The notes beneath the pieces are model-generated. The model saw only the letters and a list, made by a program, of their open reading frames with translations. It was not told the DNA's origin and ran no database searches. From the NCBI GenBank assembly GCA_938074605.1, contig CALJEI010000003.1, positions 1 to 64,000 of the forward strand: a stretch of DNA of 64,000 bases, read 5' to 3'. Source of the DNA: an uncultured Ignisphaera sp. (lineage in GTDB: Archaea; Thermoproteota; Thermoprotei_A; Sulfolobales; Ignisphaeraceae). Below are positions 9,159 to 17,511 of the stretch, in pieces. The translations under genes and the position numbers were made by a program. Within the stretch, counting starts at the first letter, position 1; each line of letters starts with the position of its first letter.

Positions 9159-9377
9159 CTAATTCTTTAAACTTTTCTCAGCTTCTTTAAGTTCTGCTAT
9201 CTTCTTTGGCACTTCTCTTCCTTCAACAACAGCATATATCTTAAATCTTATCCTACCAAGACCATCAACTATAGAGCTTCTAGTACCACAATATGGACAG
9301 CTAAAGCTTTTAGCATTCTTTTTAACAGCAATAAAGTTTCTACATTTCTCACACTTTATAATAATATATTCAGTCAT
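9159..9377 (-). CDS. DUF1922-type zinc-ribbon protein
   Basis: A 72-residue protein with a four-cysteine zinc ribbon: IIIKCEKCRNFIAV then SFSCPYCGTRSSI (two CxxC knuckles about 17 residues apart), followed by a basic/acidic helical tail. This is the arrangement of archaeal DUF1922 proteins, which are small single-domain zinc ribbons of unknown function, possibly nucleic-acid or protein binding. ATG preceded by GGTGTA at 6 nt. Divergent from the nucleoside phosphorylase gene. Confidence 0.75.
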   Translation of the reverse strand: MTEYIIIKCEKCRNFIAVKKNAKSFSCPYCGTRSSIVDGLGRIRFKIYAVVEGREVPKKIAELKEAEKSLKN

Positions 9378-9506
9378 TCTAGATACACCTCACCATATCA
9401 ATTTCTAGATCATTGTAAAATTTACATTATTTATGTACTATACTACTTGTTTGTGTTAAGAAGAGATTTTATAGTCTTCTCTACAACATTTAATTAGGTG
9501 TTGGAT

Positions 9507-10229
9507 TTGATTGGACCTATACATATAAAGGCGAAAAAGGGGGATGTTGCTGAAAGAGTGATTATAGCTGGTGATCCTGCTAGAGTTGAACAGCTTACAA
9601 AATTTTTAGAGAATCCAAGGCTTGTAAATACAAATAGAGGTTTTATCATATATACAGGGGGCTATAAGGGGGTGCCAGTATCTATTGCTGTACATGGCGT
9701 TGGGCATCCATCTTCAATGCTTGTAGTAGAAGAGCTTGTAATGCTTGGTGCAAAAGTTATTATTAGATTTGGTACATGTGGTGCTATGGTTAAAGGTCTT
9801 AGAATAGGCGATATAGTTATACCAACTGGAGTAGCATATTATCCTGGTGGTGCCTTCTACCAATATCTAAGGGAGCCTGTATGCACAGCTACAGCACCCC
9901 ACTTTGAAGTACTAAAAACACTTGTTGAAGAGGTGCAAAAATCTGGTGTAAACTATGTTATAGGCCCTATTGTAAGTAGTGATGCTTTCTATGCTGAAGA
10001 TCCTGAATTTACTAAGAAGTGGATTTCTAGAGGGATTACTGCTGTTGAAATGGAGTGTGCAGGACTATTTATGCTAGGAGCTATGAGAGGGGTTAAAACA
10101 GGTGCTCTACTCATGGTAAGTGATTCACTTGTTGAAGAACTAGGCTTTGCATCTGCTGAAGAGCTAAAGGAGTATGTAGAGAGAGCAGGTAGAATTGTTC
10201 TTGAATCAATTATTAGAATAACACCATAA
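9507..10229 (+). CDS. Purine nucleoside / MTA phosphorylase
   Basis: A 240-residue nucleoside phosphorylase of the PNP/UDP family. It cleaves a nucleoside (inosine, guanosine or 5'-methylthioadenosine in archaeal relatives) with phosphate to base and ribose-1-phosphate in salvage. Motifs: HIKAKKGDVAERVIIAGDPARV at the start (Gly-Asp-Pro-x-Arg phosphate site), VHGVGHPS, IRFGTCGAM, VEMECAGLFMLGA with the purine/ribose-binding Met-Glu, and VSDSLVEE carrying the catalytic Asp. TTG 9507 has GGTGTT 4 nt upstream and gives a start matching Sulfolobus-type enzymes; GTG 9498 is the alternative. Its ribose-1-phosphate may link to RpiA-type pentose metabolism. Confidence 0.85.
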   Translation: MIGPIHIKAKKGDVAERVIIAGDPARVEQLTKFLENPRLVNTNRGFIIYTGGYKGVPVSIAVHGVGHPSSMLVVEELVMLGAKVIIRFGTCGAMVKGLRIGDIVIPTGVAYYPGGAFYQYLREPVCTATAPHFEVLKTLVEEVQKSGVNYVIGPIVSSDAFYAEDPEFTKKWISRGITAVEMECAGLFMLGAMRGVKTGALLMVSDSLVEELGFASAEELKEYVERAGRIVLESIIRITP

Positions 10230-10295
10230 CCTAACATACACTACTTAAAGCCATTACCCTTAAAACATTTTTTAATTCAATACAGCTTTTCTAAG

Positions 10296-10802
10296 ATGAA
10301 TAATTCCACTATGTGTATTGCTATAAATAGAGAAGCTACGCTATATAAAGCTAAAAACTACATAAAAATATAAAGGAACTTCAAATATTGAATTCAGAGT
10401 TAAAGGAATTGACGAGATCATACTAAGAGAAATAGAAGATCTGATATAGTAATCACTAATGAAAAAGAGTTAATTAAAGGATTCATATTTAATGAGGAGC
10501 TTACTACAATCATATACATAAATGATATAAGGAAAGTGTTGAAAAGATTAGCTGAATCAACGTTAAGAACATCATGGCCTAAGACATTACAGATTTCCTA
10601 GTATTGTAGAGAAGTTATATAATATTATTGAAAGCTTAGCAAAGATTTTGTAGTAGATAGCATAATAGATAACCTAAAGCTAATACCTAGATGTAGAAAC
10701 TTAAAGATGAAGGAGTATATTGGGAGAACCCCCTTTAAATTCATAAGGATTATGAACTTCAAGTTTATCAATAAAGTTTTATCTAGACCGGGGAAAGTGT
10801 GA
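10296..10802 (+). pseudogene. Decayed protein gene of unknown family
   Basis: Reading the plus strand from ATG 10296 and changing frame about four times restores one protein-like sequence of about 165 residues without stops. It runs MNNSTMCIAINREATLYKAK, then GTSNIEFRVKGIDEIILREIE, SDIVITNEKELIKGFIFNEE, LRHYRFPSIVEKLYNIIES, DFVVDSIIDNLKLIPRC, and MKEYIGRTPFKFIRIMNFKF. Breaks fall near 10365, 10431, 10582 and 10645. Codon usage and amino-acid flow look genuine, so this is a gene inactivated by several single-base indels. I do not recognise the family. Confidence 0.6.
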
Positions 10803-10849
10803 GGTATTTAAAAGAACTCTTTAGGATTAGAAGTATATACAATAATGCT

Positions 10850-11950
10850 TTAGCCTATTAAGTGAATAATTGCAGCTGTTATTATATGTGATAATGCTAT
10901 GCATATAGGTGTTGAAGCTAGTGTTATAAGTATTAGCTTTATAGCATAGTTTATTCTAATACTTTGTACACCCATATATATGCTAAATCCTATAAAAGCT
11001 CCTATAGTTATTAGAGAAATAGACGATGGGAGGCCTAGCATTAGAAGAATTGACATTGCAATAAATTCAGAGATGTACATCATATTAACATATCGTATAT
11101 CTAGAAATACAATACTGCCCGCAAAGGTTTTCGCCACTCTATGTCCCCATAACAAAATGCCTATGGCAATTCCAAGAGCGGAAATAAGTATAGAGGTATA
11201 GCTATATCCGTTCAATCCACTTAGTATAAGAATTGATGCAATAAGAGCTGAATCATTGGCTCCATGCATCATAGCTTTTAGGATTAGTGGAATTATTGTT
11301 GATGCAACTCTATTGTATCTAAAAATAATGCAAAGTAAAGTATATAGTACTATAAAGATAGCCGTTAATGGTATAGATTTAGAGAAGTAGAGCTGTAGAG
11401 ATTTTGAGATGAGTGGTGTAAGTGGTAAGGCTGTAAATAGCCCCCCAAGATATGCATTTACCTTCCAATGTTTTTTAAACCTATCACCAAATCCTAGGAA
11501 AAGTAGTGTAAGCAAAAATGCTACAATGAAGGCCGCCATCCAACCAATAAATATATTTAAAGCTACATCCCAACTAATATAGCCAATATTGTATGTAGTT
11601 ATAGCACCTATAATGCTTCCAATTATAGCCATTGAAAATGATATTGGGATTCTAGCAAATGATGCAAAAATACTCCATATAATTGTTGAAATATATATTG
11701 TTAGTGGAATAAATACTGTTTCTCTTATCCATAAACCTGATATAAGTTTATAGCTAATTGTATAAACTATATGTAGACCAAATACAAGACCTCCAATAAC
11801 TTCAGATACTGATGCTATAAGTAGTGCCTTCTTTGGAGTAAATACTCCACCTCCTATGGCCCAGCCTATTGCATTTGCAGCATTATTTAAACCATTCATT
11901 ATAGCTAGAATTGCCGCTAAAGGTGCTAAAGCTAGTAGAGCACCATTCAT
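10850..11950 (-). CDS. PiT-family inorganic phosphate permease
   Basis: A 366-residue membrane protein with about ten TM helices. It holds the two PiT signature repeats: MNGLNNAANAIGWAIG with FTPKKALLIA close to the N-terminus, and MHGANDSALIASIL in the second half. It imports phosphate by cation symport. ATG 11950 is chosen because GGTGTC lies 3 nt upstream and a TATA-like element around 12003-12015 puts transcription start near 11980, making the GTG at 11989 unlikely. Divergent from the DUF47/PhoU-like gene at 12099, its usual partner. Confidence 0.85.
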   Translation of the reverse strand: MNGALLALAPLAAILAIMNGLNNAANAIGWAIGGGVFTPKKALLIASVSEVIGGLVFGLHIVYTISYKLISGLWIRETVFIPLTIYISTIIWSIFASFARIPISFSMAIIGSIIGAITTYNIGYISWDVALNIFIGWMAAFIVAFLLTLLFLGFGDRFKKHWKVNAYLGGLFTALPLTPLISKSLQLYFSKSIPLTAIFIVLYTLLCIIFRYNRVASTIIPLILKAMMHGANDSALIASILILSGLNGYSYTSILISALGIAIGILLWGHRVAKTFAGSIVFLDIRYVNMMYISEFIAMSILLMLGLPSSISLITIGAFIGFSIYMGVQSIRINYAIKLILITLASTPICIALSHIITAAIIHLIG

Positions 11951-12002
11951 AGTGACACCATTCGTTACTGCTGTAGAGCTTTTGTACACTCTATACTCTA
12001 CC

Positions 12003-12015
12003 TATATAAATATGT
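12003..12015 (-). promoter_or_regulatory. TATA-like element for phosphate permease
   Basis: The minus strand reads CATATTTATATAG here, an A/T-rich archaeal TATA-box match. A transcription start about 25 nt downstream (near 11980) leaves a 30-nt leader to ATG 11950 and excludes initiation at the upstream GTG 11989. Inferred from spacing only. Confidence 0.45.
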
Positions 12016-12098
12016 ATTAGATACTATAGATGTGTATTAACTATTATCAATTAAGTTTATAGGTAACTAATACAGTATGCTCTATTGAGGAATTGTGA

Positions 12099-12755
12099 AT
12101 GGATGTAGAAACACAACAGATACTCGATAGCGTATATAGATATAGTAATATGGTTAGCGATATTGTTAAACGAATAGCTAACTCCCTCACCTATCTAGAT
12201 TCTCTTAGGCCAGGTGAAGCTAGGGTAGAACTTGCAAAGGCTATAGATATCGATACTGAGGCTGATAGATATAGGCGAAAGCTTATAGAGAATAAACTCA
12301 TAGCAATTAAGGACTCTATAGTTCGAGGGTACATTCTAAATATATTGAGAATGCTTGATAGAGTTGCTGAATTGGCTAAGGAGAGCATGCGTTATCTTGA
12401 TCTTATTCCATATATGGAGATTCCATCTCCAGTTAGAGTCTACATACAGGAAATAGTTAAAACATCTGTAAAAGGTATTGAGAAGATTATAGAGGCATTA
12501 GAGTCTATTAGAAGGGGTAATTATAGCTCTACAGTTGAAATATGTAAAGAGGTTGAATCACTAGAGGAGAAAGTAGATGAAATGTTACACAATACTAGAA
12601 AGAATCTAATTAAATATGGCGAAAAAATTCAAAATCAAATTATTGTAATTTTTCTAAAGGATTTTATAGAATCCATAGAGAGTATGACGGATTATGAGGA
12701 AGATGCAGCAGATATAGTGAGAGCACTAGCAATATATTTTACAACAACTAATTGA
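12099..12755 (+). CDS. DUF47/PhoU-like phosphate transport regulator
   Basis: A 218-residue all-helical protein of the DUF47/PhoU-like group. It shows long amphipathic helices, a heptad-like acidic segment (EICKEVESLEEKVDEMLHN near residues 145-165), and a C-terminal DFIESIESMTDYEEDAADIVRAL of the kind that coordinates metal in PhoU-fold proteins. DUF47 proteins typically accompany PiT permeases and are thought to regulate phosphate entry. That neighbour relationship is seen here as a divergent pair about 150 bp apart, so a common control region is likely. Followed by an 8-bp stem-loop. Confidence 0.8.
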   Translation: MDVETQQILDSVYRYSNMVSDIVKRIANSLTYLDSLRPGEARVELAKAIDIDTEADRYRRKLIENKLIAIKDSIVRGYILNILRMLDRVAELAKESMRYLDLIPYMEIPSPVRVYIQEIVKTSVKGIEKIIEALESIRRGNYSSTVEICKEVESLEEKVDEMLHNTRKNLIKYGEKIQNQIIVIFLKDFIESIESMTDYEEDAADIVRALAIYFTTTN

Positions 12756-12759
12756 TGTA

Positions 12760-12786
12760 AACAATACACTATTGAAAAGTATTGTT
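12760..12786 (+). terminator. Stem-loop downstream of PhoU-like gene
   Basis: AACAATAC (12760-12767) pairs perfectly with GTATTGTT (12779-12786) across an 11-nt loop, starting 5 nt after the PhoU-like stop codon. It may mark the transcript end or a processing site. There is no strong T-run after it, so a terminator role is only inferred. Confidence 0.35.
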
Positions 12787-12907
12787 CTCTAGCTCTATAT
12801 CACTTGGCAGACATTAATTGTGGAATAGCTTAATCAGTTATTTTAACCTTGTGATGATGTATAGTCAGTGGCTGAAAATAGTATTATTTTTAGTGAACAA
12901 CTCTTTG

Positions 12908-13846
12908 TTATGGTATAGATACTTCTACCACCCATTTTCTATATCTCTCAATTTTACCTAAAACAATCTGTTGATATAGCTCTTGAATCTTTTTTGTTAA
13001 TTCACCAGCTTTACCGCTGCCAATGGGTCTACCATCTATTTCAATAACAGGTGCTATTTCTGCCGCAGTACCCGTTAAAAATATCTCGTCAGCTACATAT
13101 AGCTCAGCCCTCCTTATCCTTCTCTCAAAAACTTCTACTCCAAGCATCTCTCTAGCAATCCTAATAACAGTATCCCTTGTAATTCCTTCAAGAATACTGC
13201 TATAGACAGGAGGAGTTATTAGAACACCATTTTTAACAATAAATATGTTTTCACCTGAACCCTCTGATACATAGCCTTCAGCATCAAGTAGTATAGCTTC
13301 ATCATAGCCATGGTTAGCAGCTTCAAGTGATGATAAGTGATACAATAGATAGTTTGCAGTAGCCTTAGCCTCTATAGGAAAGGAGTCGCCTGAAGGTTTT
13401 CTCCATGAAGATATCATACACCTTATTCCATCTGGTTTAAGATATTTTCCAAATTCTATTGCAATAATAGCTGTTTCAACAGGATTTCTAGCTCTTAAAC
13501 CAAAACTACCAAGACCTCTAAATGCTATTGGTCTAATATATATATCGCTCTTAAAGCCATTGACTTGAACTAACTCTTTGACAGCCTCAATTAGCTGCTC
13601 AATTGTGTAGGGAATCTCCATATAGATCATTTTAGCAGATCTATAAAGTCTCTTCATGTGATCTTCAAGTCTAAAGATCTTTATGGCACCACTATCATAG
13701 TAGCCTCTAATACCCTCGAAAACGCCTGTGCCATAGTGAAGTCCATGGACAAATACATGCACTTTTGCATTACCCCACTCAACAATAGCTCCATTTAACC
13801 ATACGTACCTTGGCCATACAATTTGGTTTTCTAAATTCTTGGCCAT
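12908..13846 (-). CDS. ilvE: Branched-chain amino acid aminotransferase
   Basis: A 312-residue fold-type IV PLP enzyme that transaminates the 2-oxo acids of Leu, Ile and Val with glutamate. Motifs: GLHYGTGVFEGIRGYY at about residues 35-50, FRLEDHMKRLYRSA, the Schiff-base lysine in PIEAKATANYLLYH, EAILLDAEGYVSEGSGENIF, and the C-terminal TGTAAEIAPV of class IV aminotransferases. Length is normal for the IlvE group. ATG preceded by GGTGTA 6 nt upstream. It stands alone, without other ilv genes in the window. Confidence 0.9.
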   Translation of the reverse strand: MAKNLENQIVWPRYVWLNGAIVEWGNAKVHVFVHGLHYGTGVFEGIRGYYDSGAIKIFRLEDHMKRLYRSAKMIYMEIPYTIEQLIEAVKELVQVNGFKSDIYIRPIAFRGLGSFGLRARNPVETAIIAIEFGKYLKPDGIRCMISSWRKPSGDSFPIEAKATANYLLYHLSSLEAANHGYDEAILLDAEGYVSEGSGENIFIVKNGVLITPPVYSSILEGITRDTVIRIAREMLGVEVFERRIRRAELYVADEIFLTGTAAEIAPVIEIDGRPIGSGKAGELTKKIQELYQQIVLGKIERYRKWVVEVSIP

Positions 13847-14068
13847 GTCCTCTACACCAATAGTAGGGTATCTATTGTAGAGCAGAAAATATAAACTTTA
13901 TTATCAGATATAAACAGAATAAAGATATATAAATATGGATAAAATGGTATTCTAAAACTTATTTTGTAGGGTTGATGTATCTAGTTTCTAAGAGCTTTAT
14001 ATGCTACAGCTGTTATCATCAATAAATTTAATTGGTTTACCTCTATAGTATGGATTAGGTGATGGAGT

Positions 14069-14689
14069 ATGTCTGAATTAGATTTACAGTTTGTAAAGAA
14101 GTATTTAGATAGAATTGATATATTAAGAGAGCAGCTAATTAAACAGAGTAGAGATATTGTTAGTATGTGTAGGAGGGTAATCCATACATGTATGCACGGT
14201 GGAAATGCATCTCAATTGGTTTTAGATCTTAAGAATAGATTTATGGAGCTATATAATTCTGCTAGAAATATACCTGAGCTTTTCTATTCCTCACTGCTAC
14301 AGTCAGTAGCTATAGAGTATGTTGAAGCTCTACAATTCTATAGTATTGTTAGGGAGTCGAAATTTTTAACATTAGATGAATTGAATGTACATCCTACTGC
14401 ATACATATTAGGTTTACTTGATGTTATTGGTGAGCTTAAGAGATATTCACTTGAACTTATAAAAAATGGTAAAATTGATGAAAGCTTTAGCTTTTTAGAA
14501 AAAGCTGAATATATATATGATTTGCTAAGCACCTTAAACTACGTTGATGCTATATTGCCTGGTTTTAGGAGGAAGGTAGATGTATATAGAAAGGTGATAG
14601 ATGATTGGAGAGAGCTACTGATAGATTTAAGGTCTAGAAAGGATCTTATAGACAAAATAGAGAGAATGAAAATTGGAATAGGGGATTAG
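14069..14689 (+). CDS. Translin-family RNA/DNA-binding protein
   Basis: A 206-residue, mostly alpha-helical protein resembling archaeal translin/TRAX-like proteins. It has long N-terminal helices with REQLIKQSRDIVSMCRRVIH, the central AIEYVEALQFYSIV, and the family-like HPTAYILGLLDVIGELKRY followed by GFRRKVDVYRKVIDDWRE. Family members form octameric rings that bind or cleave single-stranded nucleic acid. The acidic residues E108 and E141 region could be the TRAX-like metal site, but I cannot assign catalysis. The ATG has GGTGAT exactly 5 nt upstream, the clearest SD in the window. Confidence 0.75.
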   Translation: MSELDLQFVKKYLDRIDILREQLIKQSRDIVSMCRRVIHTCMHGGNASQLVLDLKNRFMELYNSARNIPELFYSSLLQSVAIEYVEALQFYSIVRESKFLTLDELNVHPTAYILGLLDVIGELKRYSLELIKNGKIDESFSFLEKAEYIYDLLSTLNYVDAILPGFRRKVDVYRKVIDDWRELLIDLRSRKDLIDKIERMKIGIGD

Positions 14690-14719
14690 CGTAGGGCATG
14701 ACCATTGTTGAAAATTTTG

Positions 14720-16291
14720 TTATAGTTTTAGTCTACCTATGACCTTTACCCTTACCTTTACAGCATTACCTGGTAGATATGGCATTGCAATTTCCTCTAT
14801 CTCAGCTACATCAAGAGTTGATGGATTAGCTCCTGCCTCTATAGCTCTCTTTTTAGCCTCATCAATCACAGTAGCTATTGCTTTTTCTCGAGAGATAGAC
14901 TCATATGAAAAGGCTTTTTCAACAGAAGCACCAATTAATGCTGTAGCAGCACCAACAGCATTTGCATATTGTGCAAATTCAGGTCTTATAACCTCTTTTG
15001 CGCCAGCTAACTTGCGTGGCCACATAGCCGAGCCTCCTCCAACTAGTATAACAGTCTCTAGTTCTGGGCCCGTCTTTATTCTATCTATAGAATCTTCAAG
15101 CATTTTAACCATCTTCTCATATACCTTTTCAACTAGCACTAGATCTATTTTCTGCTTAGCTAACTCGGGTCTACATCGTGGATCGTCTATAGTCATAACA
15201 CCTTTGGCTAGAGCTATATCTGTTGCTGTAAGTGTATTTCCTCCCCAGGCTATTCCATCCTCAATAAGTCTATAGCCAACACTCTCAGGACCTACTAAAA
15301 TGCTATCTCCTAAAACCTTTACAATACTCCCTCCAGCTAAGCCAACAGCAATAACATCAGGTGATCTTATATTTGTTCTTACACCAGCTATTTCTATCTC
15401 TAGAGACTCCCTTGGATAACCCCTTCTCAAAACACCTATATTAGACGTAGTTCCACCTGTATCAACAACTATTGCATCAGATATCCTTGTAAGGACATAT
15501 GCACCTCTAATACTATTTGATATAGGAGCTACTACAGTAAATATAGGATATCTTGCTATATACTCCTTTGTAGCCACAGTTCCATCATTTTGAGCAAAAA
15601 ACATTTTGGCATGCCCTAGACCTAAGTCGCTAAGTGCTTTCTCAAGGGCTGTAATTGCTCGTTGCATAACCTTTAAAACAGCTGCATTAAGTATTGTAGC
15701 ATTTTCTCTTTCGAGCAAACCTATAGATCCTATCTCATAGGATAGGACAATCGGGATTTCAGGAGCTATCCTACTAGCCTCCTCTCGCACAAATAACTCA
15801 TGCTCTGGATTTACGATTGAGAAAACAGATGTAACAGCTATTGCATCAACCCCCATCCCATTAAATGCATTAAGAGCCTTAACAATACTATCTCTATCCA
15901 GCTCAACTATATTTTCACCAGTATACTCATGACCCCCTCTAACAATGGTGTAGCCAGCTATTACAGACTTTCTTAAGTCCTCAGGCCAGTCAAGACCAGG
16001 GTCAACAGATCTTGTGGCAGGAGCACCTATTCTAATTACACCAACTCTCCCAAGGTTTTTGCGCTGAACAATAGCATTAATTATATGGGTTGTTCCAAAG
16101 GATACAGCAGCAATTTCATCTCTATTAACCATACTCTTCTCAAGGACAAGCCTCATTGAGGTAACAATCCCTGTTGTAACATCGGGGGTTGTAATTGTTT
16201 TTGCACCACTGATGAAATTGCCATTCTCATCAACAATAACAGCATCTGTATGCGTGCTCCCAACATCTACTCCAAGGATGTATCTAGCCAT
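14720..16291 (-). CDS. Hydantoinase/oxoprolinase (HyuA-type) protein
   Basis: A protein of about 523 residues of the hydantoinase A/5-oxoprolinase N-terminal family with an actin/ASKHA-like ATPase fold. Motifs: LGVDVGSTHTDAVIVDENG at the N-terminus (phosphate-1 loop), SFGTTHIINAIVQR, VVDTGGTTSNIGV (phosphate-2 loop), and a late VILVGGGSAMWPRK. These enzymes open hydantoin or 5-oxoproline rings with ATP; usually a HyuB subunit is needed, and none is present. ATG 16291 follows GGTGTG by 7 nt; GTG 16303 would overlap the DUF917 gene. Forms an operon with DUF917, opposite an NCS1 permease. Confidence 0.8.
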   Translation of the reverse strand: MARYILGVDVGSTHTDAVIVDENGNFISGAKTITTPDVTTGIVTSMRLVLEKSMVNRDEIAAVSFGTTHIINAIVQRKNLGRVGVIRIGAPATRSVDPGLDWPEDLRKSVIAGYTIVRGGHEYTGENIVELDRDSIVKALNAFNGMGVDAIAVTSVFSIVNPEHELFVREEASRIAPEIPIVLSYEIGSIGLLERENATILNAAVLKVMQRAITALEKALSDLGLGHAKMFFAQNDGTVATKEYIARYPIFTVVAPISNSIRGAYVLTRISDAIVVDTGGTTSNIGVLRRGYPRESLEIEIAGVRTNIRSPDVIAVGLAGGSIVKVLGDSILVGPESVGYRLIEDGIAWGGNTLTATDIALAKGVMTIDDPRCRPELAKQKIDLVLVEKVYEKMVKMLEDSIDRIKTGPELETVILVGGGSAMWPRKLAGAKEVIRPEFAQYANAVGAATALIGASVEKAFSYESISREKAIATVIDEAKKRAIEAGANPSTLDVAEIEEIAMPYLPGNAVKVRVKVIGRLKL

Positions 16292-16295
16292 CGGA

Positions 16296-17378
16296 TTACA
16301 CACCCCTTATACGAATCTCTATTGGTACATAATCAACATCATAGCCAAAATATCTTGGGCCTACTGTTTTAATCCCCTCTTCAGTTCTCCACTTGCTATC
16401 ACATGGAATACCTATTACAGCTACTCTAAGACCATATCTAAGTCTTTCAGTAGTTATTGGTTTAGCGGACTCAATGTCTAGAATCGATATTATATCTGGT
16501 GTTGTAGCAATTACCTCACCATCCTTTATAGCAACAAGATTTTCATTTTGAAACTTTATAACTACCCTGGAATTCCTATATTCATCAAATCCCTCAATTG
16601 TTACCTCGCCTCTTGCAAAACCTCCTAGATTAAATCTAGCTACATCAATTATCTTACCCCTAAATAGTGTAAAGCCCTTAACAATATCTAGTATTGCATC
16701 AAATACATTAACTCCCCTCTTCTTTGCCTCTCTAATTGTTCTACCAAGTTCTAATGCAAGTAGGGGTGTATACTTAACCACACCTCTCTTATATTCTTTT
16801 CCACTCATAGCATATATAGCTATATATGCTGAACCTCCAAATTTTATAGTGATAGCTCTAGCTATCTTTTCAGCCCAGAAATTATCTATCGTATCAAGAA
16901 TAACTGAATTTCCTCTCTCATCAGAAAGAACCATAGGTGTCGCTTTTACACCAATTAAATGAAAGGTGACCATCTGAAGCTCTGGAAATGCTCTACCCAT
17001 ACCATCACCATTGAGTAGAGGCTTGCCGGTATAGGCAGCAGCCACAATTGGAATCATAGAGTTAACTCCACCAGCCTCTATCTGTGTAATATAGTTAGCC
17101 TCCCTACCATAGTACTTCTCAATACTGCGTAAAACCCATATAACCTCATCGCCGCCAGGTATTTTCTCAATTAATACTGTTGGCGTACCCATCATGGCTA
17201 TAGGAACGATAAAATCATTGTCATCAACATTATCTGGATCTACTAACTCAACTTTTTTACCCTTTTCAATAGCTTGAATAGCCATCAGCATGCCTATGTA
17301 GGGATCCCCTCCACCACCAGCTCCAAGTATAGCAGCGCCTAACGCCATATCCCTAACATCTTGTGGTGATAGCATCAT
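16296..17378 (-). CDS. DUF917-family protein
   Basis: A protein of about 360 residues beginning MMLSPQDVRDMALGAAILGAGGGGDPYIG, the DUF917 N-terminal signature with its glycine run. It continues with QIEAGGVNSMIPIVAAAYTGKPLLNGDGMGRAFPE-like family features (not quoted in full). In other organisms DUF917 is adjacent or fused to HyuA-type hydantoinases, as seen here, so it likely acts on the same substrate; its chemistry is unknown. ATG 17378 is preferred to the upstream ATG 17429 because a TATA element (17410-17421, minus) would lie inside the longer gene. The leader would then be about 10 nt with no SD. Confidence 0.8.
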   Translation of the reverse strand: MMLSPQDVRDMALGAAILGAGGGGDPYIGMLMAIQAIEKGKKVELVDPDNVDDNDFIVPIAMMGTPTVLIEKIPGGDEVIWVLRSIEKYYGREANYITQIEAGGVNSMIPIVAAAYTGKPLLNGDGMGRAFPELQMVTFHLIGVKATPMVLSDERGNSVILDTIDNFWAEKIARAITIKFGGSAYIAIYAMSGKEYKRGVVKYTPLLALELGRTIREAKKRGVNVFDAILDIVKGFTLFRGKIIDVARFNLGGFARGEVTIEGFDEYRNSRVVIKFQNENLVAIKDGEVIATTPDIISILDIESAKPITTERLRYGLRVAVIGIPCDSKWRTEEGIKTVGPRYFGYDVDYVPIEIRIRGV

Positions 17379-17409
17379 GGTAGATACACGAATATTAAAA
17401 GTTAGGAAG

Positions 17410-17421
17410 ATATTTATAAGC
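17410..17421 (-). promoter_or_regulatory. TATA element for DUF917-HyuA operon
   Basis: The minus strand reads CTTATAAATATC. A start about 25 nt downstream gives a near-leaderless mRNA for ATG 17378/17375, where no SD is visible. Together with the plus-strand element at 17453 it forms a compact divergent control region of about 130 bp. Confidence 0.5.
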
Positions 17422-17452
17422 TTATGCAATAAATAACGTTTATTATTTTTAA

Positions 17453-17466
17453 TAAAAATTTATATA
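17453..17466 (+). promoter_or_regulatory. TATA element for NCS1 permease
   Basis: The run AAAAATTTATATAG matches an archaeal BRE/TATA pattern and is nearly identical to the element before the peptide-binding protein gene (56967). Transcription would begin about 25 nt upstream of ATG 17512, with GGCGAT 4 nt before the ATG as SD. Confidence 0.5.
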
Positions 17467-17511
17467 GTTTAACCTTTACAAATAGTATTAAGAAGTATAT
17501 GGGCGATTTTT

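Noticed and set aside
12848-12877. C/D-box sRNA-like pattern (GTGATGA then CTGA)
   Set aside because: Only one C box and one D box spaced by 14 nt; no C'/D' pair and no terminal stem, so it does not form an archaeal C/D guide RNA.
14739-15275. Long open frame antisense to the hydantoinase gene
   Set aside because: Serine/alanine-rich shadow of a well-supported gene; no SD and no recognisable motif.
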